A stretch of 64,000 nucleotides of DNA, taken from Flavobacterium sp. (lineage in GTDB: Bacteria > Bacteroidota > Bacteroidia > Flavobacteriales > Flavobacteriaceae). Position numbers and translations under genes: made by a program. A model generated the notes under the pieces. That model was not told where the DNA came from and did no database searches. It saw nothing but the letters and a program-made list of their open reading frames with translations. The DNA is taken from the NCBI RefSeq assembly GCF_013823965.1, contig NZ_PNNA01000012.1, forward strand, positions 19,898-83,897. The letters run 5' to 3'. Below are positions 26,434 to 35,869 of the stretch, in pieces; position 1 is the stretch's first letter, and every line of letters begins with the position of its first letter.

Positions 26434-27858
26434 ATGAAAAAAACTATTCTTCTTTGTTCATTCTTCCTTGTCCTTTTTTCCGTTCAAGCCCAACAAATTC
26501 AATGGGCCAGCAAACTCATTAAATTCTCGACAGATTTGGGAGGAAAGCAAAACAATATCAAAAGAATTCTGGGCAAACCCGATGCTTTTCCGCAAGGTGG
26601 AAGTTCCGCCAATGCCTGGATGCCCAAAAATGCCCTAGATGGCAGGGAAATTGTAGAAGTGGGTTTCGAAAAACCACAAACCGTAAAACAAGTCGCCGTT
26701 TGCGAAAACCTGAATTCGGGTTGTGTCATCAAAATTTCGGTGGACAACGGTTCCGGAAATTATGAAACGGTTTGGACTCGAAAAAGAGATTGGAAAACAC
26801 CCACTTTCAAATCCACGGCCTCGGTAGACCACGCTTATTATTTTGGTCGAAAAAGAAGAAAAGTGCAGGAAGTACCCAATGTTTTCAATCCCGGAATCGA
26901 ATATGCCATTTTTGATAATGCAGTAAGCAATGTGGTTGCGGTAAAAGTGGAGTTCAGCTTTGCACTCATTCCTGGTCAAAAACAAATCGATGCCATCGGG
27001 ATTTCCGATTCGGACGTACCCATCGAGATAAAAGTCAATACCATTTCTGCTTTCGAAAACCTGTCCAATCCAGAGACTTTGGAGTTTGAAAACAGTGAAG
27101 TTTCCAATGTAATCGTTTCGCAAGATGGACAAAAAATGTTCTATTCGGCTTTCGCCAATAACAAAGACGTGGTTTTTTCGTGTCAAAAACAAGCCGACGG
27201 CAAATGGTCAAAACCCTTGGCGGAACCCAGCTTGAATCGGAACGATGAATACAATTATTTGGAATATTACAGTGATGATTTTATCCTGAAAGGTGGCGTG
27301 GGATATACCAAAAACACAACCGAAACAGGGTTTGAATTTCTCGAAAACATAAATGGAACCTACCAAACCCTGAAACCGCTCAAAATCGCCGCCTACAACA
27401 ATTATGATAAAACAGCCGATTTCACTATGACCAACGACGGCAAAATCTTGATCATGGGAATCGAAACCGATTTTACCCAAGGCGGAACCGATTTGTATTT
27501 TGCCAACCGAAAAGAAGACGGAACTTATGGATTGTTGCAAAATATGGGCAAAGTCATCAATTCTGCCGCCGATGAAGGAATGCCACAGCTATTGTCCGAT
27601 ACCAAAACCTTGCTTTTTAGCAGCATTGGTTTCAGCAGTTACGGTAATTATGATATTTACATTTCTTACCGATTGGACGATACTTGGAAAAAATGGTCGG
27701 AACCCATCAATTTGGGTAAGAAGATTAACAGCGATGGTTTTGAAGGATCTCCTTATTATGATGAAAAAACAGAAACGCTTTATTTTACCAGAACTTTCGA
27801 AGGGAAATCATCCATTGTCAGGGTCAAAATTCCCAAAAGCGTAGTGATGCAAAACTGA
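26434..27858 (+). CDS. Secreted protein with discoidin-like domain and PD40-type propeller repeats
   Basis: 474 residues with a signal peptide (LFSVQAQQ). Residues ~25-200 look like a discoidin or galactose-binding sandwich (NALDGREIVEVGFEKPQTV, then IDAIGISDSD). The rest has PD40/WD40-like units common in Bacteroidota: QDGQKMFYSAF, DGKWSKPLAEP, MTNDGKILIMG, SDTKTLLFSS and the NIDGFEGSP-like NSDGFEGSPYYDEKTETLYF. Similar arrays precede OmpA domains in other proteins, but none is present here. The function is unknown; surface binding or cell envelope interaction is likely. Confidence 0.75.
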   Translation: MKKTILLCSFFLVLFSVQAQQIQWASKLIKFSTDLGGKQNNIKRILGKPDAFPQGGSSANAWMPKNALDGREIVEVGFEKPQTVKQVAVCENLNSGCVIKISVDNGSGNYETVWTRKRDWKTPTFKSTASVDHAYYFGRKRRKVQEVPNVFNPGIEYAIFDNAVSNVVAVKVEFSFALIPGQKQIDAIGISDSDVPIEIKVNTISAFENLSNPETLEFENSEVSNVIVSQDGQKMFYSAFANNKDVVFSCQKQADGKWSKPLAEPSLNRNDEYNYLEYYSDDFILKGGVGYTKNTTETGFEFLENINGTYQTLKPLKIAAYNNYDKTADFTMTNDGKILIMGIETDFTQGGTDLYFANRKEDGTYGLLQNMGKVINSAADEGMPQLLSDTKTLLFSSIGFSSYGNYDIYISYRLDDTWKKWSEPINLGKKINSDGFEGSPYYDEKTETLYFTRTFEGKSSIVRVKIPKSVVMQN

Positions 27859-27870
27859 GTTTAGAATCTT

Positions 27871-27898
27871 AAAAATACGATTAATATCGTATTTTTTT
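27871..27898 (+). terminator. Terminator after the PD40 protein gene
   Basis: A perfect inverted repeat, AAAAATACGAT at 27871-27881 and ATCGTATTTTT at 27886-27896, with a 4-base loop and T run. It separates the previous gene from the RCC1 gene promoter. Confidence 0.85.
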
Positions 27899-27914
27899 GT
27901 TTTTACTAAGACTC

Positions 27915-27922
27915 TATTTTTG
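27915..27922 (+). promoter_or_regulatory. -7 element before the RCC1-repeat gene
   Basis: TATTTTTG matches TAnnTTTG, 26 bases before the ATG at 27948. A TTG at 27897-27899 is 15 bases upstream, slightly close for a -33 element. Confidence 0.45.
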
Positions 27923-27947
27923 AATTATAATTTAAAAAGTTATTATT

Positions 27948-29309
27948 ATGAAAAGAATATTTACTTTACTATTGGTTATTTTTTTGAGCACGGTTGCAAA
28001 CGCTCAATGTTGGCAAACCATTTCGGCCGGAAACCTGTTTACGGCGGCGATAAAAAGCGATGGAACGCTGTGGACTTGGGGTGATTATCAATACGGACAA
28101 TTGGGAATTGGAGCAGTAACGACCGATGCAGGAAGTCCGGTACAAGTAGGCACGGCAAACGATTGGGTTTTTGTAACGGCCAATTGGTACACCGTTTTTG
28201 CTATCAAGAGCAATGGTACACTTTGGGCCTGGGGACAAAATACTTATGGAAAACTGGGTGATGGAACCACGACCAACAGAAATGTGCCCGTTCAAATAGG
28301 AACGGATACCAATTGGCAATCGGTTTCTTCCAATATCAACAACACGACAGCCATAAAAACGGATGGTTCTTTGTGGTCTTGGGGCGGGAATTTATCCGGA
28401 CAAGTGGGCGATGGAACTTACACGAACCGATATACTCCTGTTCGAATTGGAACAGCAAACGATTGGGTTTCGGTTTCGGTTGGAAATAGTCATACTCTGG
28501 CAAAACGCTCCGATAATTCGATATGGGTTTGGGGAGTTGGTTTGTATGGACAATTGGGTTTGGCGACGGTAAATTTGAAAAATGTTCCCACCCAAATAGG
28601 TACCAGTACAGATTGGAGCCAGATTGAAGCGGGATACAGCCATTCGGTGGCCATAAAAAACGATGGAACCCTCTGGACTTGGGGCTATAATGCCAATGGG
28701 CAATTGGGAGACAATACCACGGTAAACAAAAATGTGCCTACTCAAGTGGGGACCGATACCAACTGGCAAAAAATAAAAGCCTATGAACACAATTTGGCGG
28801 TTAAAACCAATGGCACTTTGTGGGCTTGGGGGTTGAACGGAGGGTATCAATTGGGAGATAATACCTTGACGAATCGGTTGATGCCGTTTCAGTTGGCAAG
28901 CGTTTCAAACGTGACCAAAATAAGTGCTGGAGGTCATTTTTCGTTTGCTCAAGACAACAATGGCAATACATTTGCTTTTGGTGATAACTCCGATGGGATG
29001 CTAGGAACAGGAGATTATTTGCAAAGAAAAACGCCAACACTAATTTTTCAATGTTCAGGGTTGGGACTAAACAATGCTTTAGTCGAGGAATTCAAAATTT
29101 ATCCCAATCCAACAAATGGAAACTTCAATATCGAAATTGGTGAAGATTTAATGGGGGCAAAAGCCACTGTTTACAATCTTCTGGGGCAAAAAATAAAAGA
29201 GTTTACCTTGAAATCGACAACCACGAATCAAACTTTAAACAAAGGAGTCTATCTTTTGGAAATAAAAAAAGAAGGAAATAAAACCACCAAAAAATTGATC
29301 GTGAATTAA
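27948..29309 (+). CDS. RCC1-repeat secreted protein with type IX sorting domain
   Basis: 453 residues with a signal peptide (STVANAQC). About seven RCC1-type blades follow each other, each with the pattern AIKxxGTLWxWGxNxxGQLGDG (for example SDGTLWTWGDYQYGQLG), forming a seven-bladed propeller. The last ~75 residues are a type A T9SS C-terminal domain: FKIYPNPTNGNFNIEI, ATVYNLLGQKI, LNKGVYLLEIKKEG and KKLIVN. It should be exported by the type IX system and anchored or released at the surface. The partner bound by the propeller is unknown. High internal DNA similarity between blades is expected from the repeats. Confidence 0.93.
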   Translation: MKRIFTLLLVIFLSTVANAQCWQTISAGNLFTAAIKSDGTLWTWGDYQYGQLGIGAVTTDAGSPVQVGTANDWVFVTANWYTVFAIKSNGTLWAWGQNTYGKLGDGTTTNRNVPVQIGTDTNWQSVSSNINNTTAIKTDGSLWSWGGNLSGQVGDGTYTNRYTPVRIGTANDWVSVSVGNSHTLAKRSDNSIWVWGVGLYGQLGLATVNLKNVPTQIGTSTDWSQIEAGYSHSVAIKNDGTLWTWGYNANGQLGDNTTVNKNVPTQVGTDTNWQKIKAYEHNLAVKTNGTLWAWGLNGGYQLGDNTLTNRLMPFQLASVSNVTKISAGGHFSFAQDNNGNTFAFGDNSDGMLGTGDYLQRKTPTLIFQCSGLGLNNALVEEFKIYPNPTNGNFNIEIGEDLMGAKATVYNLLGQKIKEFTLKSTTTNQTLNKGVYLLEIKKEGNKTTKKLIVN

Positions 29310-29322
29310 AGAATACAGGAAT

Positions 29323-29598
29323 ATGGTTTATATTTTAATACTAATAATCGGGGTGCTTTTTTTTGTGATTTTCGGATTGATTATCAGCTTTAAAGCCAGT
29401 AATTTAGACTTCCAGAGGCGAATAATGCTTCTGGAAGACATTATTTTGGAGATGAAATCCAATTTGGAGCATCAAAATCAAAAAATCAAACTCTCGGAGG
29501 ATTTAAGGTCAAAACTCAAGGCATCCAACGAGTCCTTGAACAATTCCATTTTTAATTTGAGTTGCGAAATTTTCGAAGAATTGTATTCCCAAAAATAA
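29323..29598 (+). CDS. Small membrane-anchored coiled-coil protein
   Basis: 91 residues: one N-terminal transmembrane helix (LILIIGVLFFVIFGLIISF) followed by a heptad-rich, charged helix (about residues 30-80) with no cysteines apart from one near the end. It begins 13 bases after the RCC1 gene and 41 bases before the histidine kinase. I do not recognise the family; a bitopic membrane protein with a coiled coil is what the sequence shows. Confidence 0.6.
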   Translation: MVYILILIIGVLFFVIFGLIISFKASNLDFQRRIMLLEDIILEMKSNLEHQNQKIKLSEDLRSKLKASNESLNNSIFNLSCEIFEELYSQK

Positions 29599-29639
29599 GT
29601 TTGGAAAATTTTATTATATTTATGCTGTAAAAGTTTTTT

Positions 29640-31562
29640 ATGAAAAAATATTTCTACTTGTTGGTTTTAATGGTCTCATTATCTGTGTATTCCCAAAATG
29701 CGCAGGACATCATCGACACACTTAAAAAAGATTTAAAAACCCAGCCCGATGCCAAAAAAACTGCCACAATTTATTCGGATTTGACTTGGTATTATTCGAC
29801 TGTTTCCATTGATTCAGCATTGAAATATGGGAATAAAGCAGTTCTAACTTCCACAAAACTGGGCGATTCTACTTTAATTGCACAAGTATATAGTGATATT
29901 GGTGCTGTGTACTTTAGAAAAGGTGATTTTCAAAATTCAAAGGAAAATTATCTCAAAGCATATAAAATCAGAAAAGCCAGAAAGGATGATAAAGGATTGG
30001 CAAAAATCAATAATAATTTGGCCAACATTTATGAAAAAAACGGCCAATACAAAATGGCAATGGCAACATTTTTAGACGCCTTGCAATATTTTGAGAGCAT
30101 AAACGACGATAAGAATAGCCATATCATAAAAGGTAACATAGGACTAATCCTTTTGAAATTAAAAAATTATCCAAAAGCATTTACTTACATAAATGACGTT
30201 GTTGAATTTCAAGAAGAAAACAAAGCTACGGCAGAATTATGCGTTTCCTGTTTGAATTTAGGGAATGTTTATCTGCAAATGAATGACACCGTCAATGCGT
30301 TGAAACAGTACAACAAAAGCTTGAAATACTGTGCATTGGTCGGAAATAAAAAAGGGATGGCCAGTGGTTACAATAATATTGGTTCTATAAAAACCGAGCA
30401 AAAAAAATCGAAAGATGCTTTGGCTTTTTATGAAAAATCAAAAAAGACCAGAGAACAATTAAATTCAGATATTGACAAAGCGAACTTCGACTTTAATGTT
30501 GCCGAAGAATATTTAAAACATAATAAATTGATTGAAGCCAAACAATTATTGTTAAGCACCAAGCAAATTTTCGAAAAAGAAAAATTATACGACAAATTAC
30601 AAATAAACTACAAATCATTAATTCGAGTTTATGCAAAATTAAACATGCTTGATAGTGTTAGCTTGTATGTCAATAAATTGGTGGTGGTTAACAATCAATT
30701 ACTCGAAAACTTGGTAGTAAAACAAACTGCCGAACTCGAAACGAAATACCAAACCGAAAAGAAAGAAAAACTATTATTAGAAAAAGAAGCCGAAGCCAAA
30801 CAAAAAAACACAATGTTAATTGGGATTTCGCTTTTAGCTTTTTTTATAGCACTGATTGGGTTTTTAATTTACCGCCAACAAAAACTAAAAAATGTCCAAC
30901 AAAAGCAAGAGTACAAACTCAAAAAAGAAATTTCAAAAATAGAAAACCAAAACAAATTGCAGGAACAACGCCTGAGCATTTCGAGAGATTTGCACGATAA
31001 TATTGGCGCGCAACTGACTTTCATTATTTCCTCGGTAGACAATATAAAATACGCTTTCGAGATTACGAACGAAAAATTAGACCATAAACTTTCCAATATT
31101 TCCGGTTTTGCCAAGGAAACCATCGTGGAACTTCGCGACACGATTTGGGCAATGAATTCTAATGAAATTTCATTCGAAGATTTAGAAATCCGAATCAATA
31201 ATTATATCGAAAAGGCCAAGGAAGCCAAAGACCAAATCAGCTTTTCCTTTGCCATCGACCCAGTTTTAAAAACTCAAAAACTGACTTCTATCCAAGGAAT
31301 GAATATTTACAGAACCATTCAGGAAGCAGTAAACAACGCCATAAAATATGCCAATGCCAGTGTTATTTCCATAAATGCAAAAAAAAGTCACGACCTAACA
31401 AAAATCACCATTCAAGACAACGGAATCGGTTTTGACCTCGCCAAGATTGAAAAAGGAAACGGATTGCAGAACATGCAAAAACGCATTGAAGAAATAGGCG
31501 GAGAATTCCATCTTTCCTCTTCGGATGAAGGAACTCGAATTGAAATTTTATTAAAAAAATAA
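29640..31562 (+). CDS. TPR sensor histidine kinase (HisKA_3, NarX/LytS-like type)
   Basis: 640 residues. A signal peptide leads to a periplasmic array of tetratricopeptide repeats (~25-370; for example AQVYSDIGAVYFRKGDF and NNLANIYEKNGQYKMA), then one transmembrane helix (LIGISLLAFFIALIGFLIY, ~395-412), a coiled coil and the HisKA_3 dimerisation helix with phospho-acceptor H452 in SRDLHDNIGAQL. The HATPase part has QEAVNNAIKYA, DNGIGFD and GNGLQNM. It pairs with the response regulator 7 bases downstream. The TPR sensor form is a Bacteroidota speciality; its signal is unknown, and no target genes can be assigned from position alone. Confidence 0.93.
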   Translation: MKKYFYLLVLMVSLSVYSQNAQDIIDTLKKDLKTQPDAKKTATIYSDLTWYYSTVSIDSALKYGNKAVLTSTKLGDSTLIAQVYSDIGAVYFRKGDFQNSKENYLKAYKIRKARKDDKGLAKINNNLANIYEKNGQYKMAMATFLDALQYFESINDDKNSHIIKGNIGLILLKLKNYPKAFTYINDVVEFQEENKATAELCVSCLNLGNVYLQMNDTVNALKQYNKSLKYCALVGNKKGMASGYNNIGSIKTEQKKSKDALAFYEKSKKTREQLNSDIDKANFDFNVAEEYLKHNKLIEAKQLLLSTKQIFEKEKLYDKLQINYKSLIRVYAKLNMLDSVSLYVNKLVVVNNQLLENLVVKQTAELETKYQTEKKEKLLLEKEAEAKQKNTMLIGISLLAFFIALIGFLIYRQQKLKNVQQKQEYKLKKEISKIENQNKLQEQRLSISRDLHDNIGAQLTFIISSVDNIKYAFEITNEKLDHKLSNISGFAKETIVELRDTIWAMNSNEISFEDLEIRINNYIEKAKEAKDQISFSFAIDPVLKTQKLTSIQGMNIYRTIQEAVNNAIKYANASVISINAKKSHDLTKITIQDNGIGFDLAKIEKGNGLQNMQKRIEEIGGEFHLSSSDEGTRIEILLKK

Positions 31563-31569
31563 ATGAGAT

Positions 31570-32217
31570 ATGATAAAAATAGCTATCGTAGAGGATAATT
31601 CATTTTTGATAAAAACAGTTCAAGAAAAACTTTCTTTTTTTGAGGATTTCTCTTTGAAATTTACGGCCGAAAATGGGTTGGATTTAATCGAAAAGTTGGA
31701 AAAAAACCACAATGTCGATTTGATTTTAATGGATATCGAAATGCCCAAAATGAACGGAATCGACGCAACTTGTTTCGTGAAGCATAAATATCCGCAAATA
31801 AAAATCATTATGCTCACCGTTTTTGACAACGACGAAAATATTTTTAACGCCATAAAAGCGGGAGCCGACGGTTATTTGCTCAAAGAAGTGAATCCCAAAG
31901 ATTTGCATCAAGGAATTGTCGAAACGATGAATGGTGGTGCCACGATGACACCGTCGATAGCAATGAAAACCCTGAAATTGTTCCGAAATCCAATGGTTTT
32001 TGAAAACCTCCCAAATCAGGAAGAATACAATTTGACGCCACGCGAAATCGAAGTTTTGGAGCAATTGAGCAAGGGATTGAAATACAATGCCATTGCCGAT
32101 AATTTGTTTCTTTCCATTGGAACAATCCGTAAGCACGTTGAAAACATTTACACCAAACTACAAGTCCACAACAAACTCGAAGCCATTCAAAAAGCCAAAA
32201 ACAACAATTTGATTTAG
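31570..32217 (+). CDS. NarL/FixJ-type response regulator
   Basis: 215 residues: receiver domain with acidic pocket (IAIVEDNSF), phosphorylation site D55 in LILMDIEMPK, the Thr in MLTVFD and Lys in YLLKE, followed by a LuxR-type HTH (LTPREIEVLEQLSKGLKYNAIA ... GTIRKHVENIYTKL, ~150-210). It should be phosphorylated by the TPR histidine kinase immediately upstream and regulate transcription. The 7-base gap indicates one transcript. Confidence 0.95.
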   Translation: MIKIAIVEDNSFLIKTVQEKLSFFEDFSLKFTAENGLDLIEKLEKNHNVDLILMDIEMPKMNGIDATCFVKHKYPQIKIIMLTVFDNDENIFNAIKAGADGYLLKEVNPKDLHQGIVETMNGGATMTPSIAMKTLKLFRNPMVFENLPNQEEYNLTPREIEVLEQLSKGLKYNAIADNLFLSIGTIRKHVENIYTKLQVHNKLEAIQKAKNNNLI

Positions 32218-32269
32218 TCAGTTATCCTGTTTCATTTCAATATTTTTTCTAATTTTATAAAAAAAAGAA

Positions 32270-32890
32270 ATGCAAAGAAGAATTTTATTGGGCTCCGGAA
32301 TTATTGTCGTGATTATTTTGCTTTTCAAATTTTGCGAATTTAAAAAAGAGGATGATGCCTCTTTGGATTACAACACGAATCTCATCCAACAGCAAATCGT
32401 GAATGTAGGAAAATTGGTCGTTACCGAAGGTCATTTTGCAGAAGTCGTTACCTATAAAAACCAAGATAAATATTTGATGAATATGGTTTCTTTTGAAAAG
32501 AAAGCTATCGTGATTGTGAATGCCGATGTGACCGTGGCTTATGATTTACATCAAATGAAATACGATATCGACGAAAAAAACAAGACCATCACCATACTGA
32601 ATATTCCAAAAGAAGAGATAAAAATAAGTCCTGATATCCAGTTTTATGATGTGGAGCAAAGCAAAATGAATCCTTTTACCGGCGATGATTACAACAAAAT
32701 AAATAAATCGGTTAGAGCCAATTTGGCCAAGAAAATAGAAAAATCTTCCTTGAAAACCAACGCCAAAAACCGATTGATTTCTGAACTTTCGAAAATCCTG
32801 ATTTTGACCAATACGATGGGCTGGAAGTTAAAATACGAAGGAAATGTTATTGAAAAAGAAGCTGATTTTAATCAAAAAATAAAAGGCTAA
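32270..32890 (+). CDS. DUF4230 membrane-anchored protein
   Basis: 206 residues with one N-terminal transmembrane helix (ILLGSGIIVVIILLFKF) and an extracytoplasmic domain. The region FEKKAIVIVNADVTVAYDL and NKTITILNIPKEEIKISPDIQFYDVEQ is characteristic of DUF4230, a family of unknown function widespread in bacteria. It lies 52 bases after the response regulator and is followed by a terminator. No function is proposed. Confidence 0.8.
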   Translation: MQRRILLGSGIIVVIILLFKFCEFKKEDDASLDYNTNLIQQQIVNVGKLVVTEGHFAEVVTYKNQDKYLMNMVSFEKKAIVIVNADVTVAYDLHQMKYDIDEKNKTITILNIPKEEIKISPDIQFYDVEQSKMNPFTGDDYNKINKSVRANLAKKIEKSSLKTNAKNRLISELSKILILTNTMGWKLKYEGNVIEKEADFNQKIKG

Positions 32891-32947
32891 AATTTGTTTC
32901 TATTTCTTTTAATCATAAGAAACGCAATATGAAATTGGCAACAAAAA

Positions 32948-32979
32948 AACCACAACTTTTAGGTTGCGGTTCTTTTTTA
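32948..32979 (+). terminator. Terminator between the DUF4230 gene and the convergent DUF4136 gene
   Basis: AACCACAAC at 32948-32956 pairs with GTTGCGGTT at 32963-32971 with one A-C mismatch, and runs into CTTTTTT. The A run on the other side allows it to act for both convergent genes. Confidence 0.6.
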
Positions 32980-33020
32980 TAAAATCCTTTTCTGGCAAAT
33001 TATGGTAAAATGTAATCTGG

Positions 33021-33563
33021 TTATTTCTTAATCGGGGGATATTGTGCTAAAATTTTGGCCACAAATTCATTTATGATGGCTTCTTTTTTAGAACGATCTT
33101 GGGTCAAATAGCCAACACCTTCACCTTGCCAAACCAACTCGTTTTTCTTGGCGTCAATTAAATCGATAAATAATGTTCCTTCAACTGAAGTGGATACATG
33201 AGGGTATCCTCCCCAATAGAATGGATAGCCATAACGATAGCCTCTCCAGCCATAACCCCAGTTGTTGTAGTATTGGTTAACGTCAACTTCTTGTTTTTCT
33301 TTGGTAAAAATATTGATCAGCAAATCAGGAGTTTCGCTTTTTGTCATTCCTTTTTTACCAAGTTCGGATTCGATTGCCTGAAGAATTCTTCTTTTGTCAA
33401 GTTCCGAAATTTGTACTTTATCAATGCTTTTTTGATGAAAAGCATATGTTTTGTATGGACTAAAATCAGTGTTTTTGTCAAAATCAGAATACACGTTAAT
33501 CGAAGAGCCGCAAGAACTCATTATAAAAAATAATAGGACGGGAATGATTTTAATTGCTTTCAT
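33021..33563 (-). CDS. DUF4136 lipoprotein
   Basis: 180-residue predicted lipoprotein (MSSC, C18). The DUF4136 pattern is visible: SDFDKNTDFSPYKTYAF near the N-terminus, then LDKRRILQAIESELGKKGM and a late LFIDLIDAKKNELVWQGEG, with a Tyr/Gly/Trp-rich central loop (NNWGYGWRGYRYGYP). Function of the family is unknown; it is a common envelope lipoprotein in Bacteroidota and Proteobacteria. It is divergent from no neighbour and follows hutU on the same strand by 72 bases. Confidence 0.85.
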   Translation of the reverse strand: MKAIKIIPVLLFFIMSSCGSSINVYSDFDKNTDFSPYKTYAFHQKSIDKVQISELDKRRILQAIESELGKKGMTKSETPDLLINIFTKEKQEVDVNQYYNNWGYGWRGYRYGYPFYWGGYPHVSTSVEGTLFIDLIDAKKNELVWQGEGVGYLTQDRSKKEAIINEFVAKILAQYPPIKK

Positions 33564-33635
33564 TTTCTAAAGTTTTAAAAATTTAATTCATAAAGTTTAA
33601 AGCTTTTTTAGGATATTTTTCCAGAACATTAAACT

Positions 33636-35612
33636 TTAAAATAATTGTTCGTCAACTATGTTTGGAATGGTCACTTTCAACAAAGGTTGTGTTTCCATTG
33701 CTCTTTTTATGGCAAAAATGGCGCCTTCATTTCGTGCCCAACTTCTTCTGGAAATTCCGTTGTTTACATCCCAGAAAAGCATTGATTTTATGCGTTTAGA
33801 TGCTTCAGTTGTACCATCAAGAACCATACCAAAACCGCCATTGATAACTTCGCCCCAACCCACACCGCCGCCATTGTGGATGGAAACCCAAGTGGCTCCT
33901 CGAAAGCTGTCGCCAATCACGTTTTGTATTGCCATATCGGCAGTAAAACGGGAACCGTCATAGATATTTGAAGTTTCCCTATACGGAGAATCTGTGCCCG
34001 AAACATCATGATGGTCGCGACCCAAAACGATTGTTCCTATTTCGTTTTTGGCGATGGCTTGATTGAAAGCTTCGGCAATTTTCATTCTTCCCTCGGCATC
34101 GGCATAGAGGATTCGGGCTTGGGACCCCACGACCAATTTATTTTCTTGTGCATTTTTTATCCAATGAATGTTGTCCTGCATTTGTTGCTGGATTTCGGGC
34201 GGAGCCGATTTGGCCATTTCTTCCAAAACTTCACAAGCAATCGCATCCGTTTTTTGCAAATCTTCTGGATTTCCGGAGGCACAAACCCATCGGAATGGAC
34301 CAAATCCGTAATCAAAACACATTGGTCCCATAATATCTTGGACGTAACTTGGATACTTGAAATCAATTTGGTTTTCGGCCATCACATCCGCACCGGCTCG
34401 AGAAGCTTCCAGCAAAAAAGCATTTCCGTAATCGAAAAAGTAGGTTCCATTAGCGGTATGTTTATTGATGGCATTGGCATGACGCCTTAGACTTTCTTGT
34501 ACTTTTTCCTTGAACAATTCGGGATTGGAGGCCATCATTTCGTTGGCTTCCTCAAAAGAAATTCCTGCAGGATAATAACCTCCGGCCCAAGGATTGTGCA
34601 ACGAAGTTTGGTCGGAACCCAAATCGATAGAGATGTTTTCTTTGTGAAATTTTTCCCAAACATCCACCACATTTCCAAGATATCCTATGGAAACAATTTC
34701 TTCATTGGCTTTCGCCAAAGTGACCCTTTTGACCAATTCATCGATGTCGTCGATGATTTCGTTGATCCAGCCTTGAGTGTGGCGAATCTGCGTTATTTTT
34801 GGATTTACTTCGGCACAAACGGTGATGCAACCGGCAATGTTTCCAGCTTTGGGCTGTGCTCCACTCATTCCGCCCAAGCCTGAAGTCACGAATAATCCGC
34901 CTTTGGGATTGGTTTTTATTTTTCGGAAACCGTTTAAAACCGTGATCGTGGTACCGTGAACAATGCCTTGCGGGCCAATGTACATATAACTTCCGGCAGT
35001 CATTTGACCGTATTGCGAAACCCCGAGCGCATTGAATTTTTCCCAATCGTCGGGTTTGGAATAATTGGGAATAACCATTCCGTTGGTCACGACAACTCTC
35101 GGTGCTTCTTTGTGGGACGGGAACAATCCCATTGGATGACCGGAATAAATCGCGAGGGTTTGCTCTTCGGTCATTTCAGATAAATACTGCATCGTCAATA
35201 AATATTGTGCCCAGTTCTGGAAAACGGCTCCATTTCCACCATAAGTAATCAGTTCGTGCGGATGTTGCGCCACGGCAGGATCTAGATTGTTTTGGATCAT
35301 CAGCATGATGGCTTTAGCTTGTTCGCATTTTCCGGGATATTCCGAAATGGGACGAGCATACATTTTGTAATCAGGGCGAAAGCGGTACATATATATTCTG
35401 CCGTAAACATTCAATTCCTCTGCAAATTCCTGGATTAATTCCGCATGATGTCGAGGTTTGAAATAGCGAAGCGCATTGCGAAGCGCCAACTTTTTTTCTT
35501 CTGCCGAAAGAATTTCTTTCCGTTTGGGAGCGTGATTTATTGCTGGTTCATACGCTTTTGGCTTAGGCAATATGTATGGAATTCCTTGCTGGATTTGTTC
35601 TTGGAAAGTCAT
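33636..35612 (-). CDS. hutU: Urocanate hydratase
   Basis: 658 residues, cytoplasmic. It converts urocanate to imidazolonepropionate in histidine breakdown, using tightly bound NAD+. Motifs seen include YGGNGAVFQNWAQYLLTM, YSGHPMGLFPSH, YMYIGPQGIVHGTT, TSGLGGMSGAQPKAGN (NAD+ site), RHTQGWINEIIDD, the conserved CFDYGFGPFRWVCASG and HNGGGVGWGEVINGGFG. It is ~100 residues longer than the ~560-residue Pseudomonas type; such longer forms occur in Bacteroidota. No hutH, hutI or hutG lies next to it in this window, so it stands alone here. Confidence 0.95.
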   Translation of the reverse strand: MTFQEQIQQGIPYILPKPKAYEPAINHAPKRKEILSAEEKKLALRNALRYFKPRHHAELIQEFAEELNVYGRIYMYRFRPDYKMYARPISEYPGKCEQAKAIMLMIQNNLDPAVAQHPHELITYGGNGAVFQNWAQYLLTMQYLSEMTEEQTLAIYSGHPMGLFPSHKEAPRVVVTNGMVIPNYSKPDDWEKFNALGVSQYGQMTAGSYMYIGPQGIVHGTTITVLNGFRKIKTNPKGGLFVTSGLGGMSGAQPKAGNIAGCITVCAEVNPKITQIRHTQGWINEIIDDIDELVKRVTLAKANEEIVSIGYLGNVVDVWEKFHKENISIDLGSDQTSLHNPWAGGYYPAGISFEEANEMMASNPELFKEKVQESLRRHANAINKHTANGTYFFDYGNAFLLEASRAGADVMAENQIDFKYPSYVQDIMGPMCFDYGFGPFRWVCASGNPEDLQKTDAIACEVLEEMAKSAPPEIQQQMQDNIHWIKNAQENKLVVGSQARILYADAEGRMKIAEAFNQAIAKNEIGTIVLGRDHHDVSGTDSPYRETSNIYDGSRFTADMAIQNVIGDSFRGATWVSIHNGGGVGWGEVINGGFGMVLDGTTEASKRIKSMLFWDVNNGISRRSWARNEGAIFAIKRAMETQPLLKVTIPNIVDEQLF

Positions 35613-35664
35613 TTTTGTTTGTTTTTATAGTTTATGCAAACTGAAAATTGCAACTGCAAACGGA

Positions 35665-35841
35665 TTACTTTTTTATTTGCCCCGTTTTCTTGTCAAATCC
35701 ATAAGGGCAATGACGGCAGCCGCTTTTGCAGCAATATCCTTTTTTTAGATGGTATTTTTCGGTGAAGCATTTAAAGCCTTCGGGCGTATAATAAAAATCT
35801 TCGCCTTCAATTAATTTATTTTCATTACTTTGTTCGTTCAT
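35665..35841 (-). CDS. Small Cys-rich DUF5522-like protein
   Basis: 58 residues from the ATG at 35841; a longer in-frame start would overlap the divergent gene at 35870. The C-terminal half carries YCCKSGCRHCPYGFD, a compact CC-x3-C-x2-C metal-binding pattern. The body has FYYTPEGFKCFTEKYHLKKG, as in the DUF5522 family. It probably binds zinc or iron; its role is unknown. The gene is followed by hutU on the same strand and faces the HExxH gene. Confidence 0.7.
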   Translation of the reverse strand: MNEQSNENKLIEGEDFYYTPEGFKCFTEKYHLKKGYCCKSGCRHCPYGFDKKTGQIKK

Positions 35842-35869
35842 AGCTACAAATTTATAAACTTTACAACGA

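Noticed and set aside
28020..29050. Repeated DNA blocks that could suggest a repeat array
   Set aside because: They encode the RCC1 blades of one protein, with no conserved spacers, so this is not a CRISPR or non-coding repeat array.
34008..34490. Long open frame on the + strand opposite hutU
   Set aside because: It lies fully antisense to a well-supported urocanate hydratase, has no recognisable motif and reflects codon bias of the real gene.
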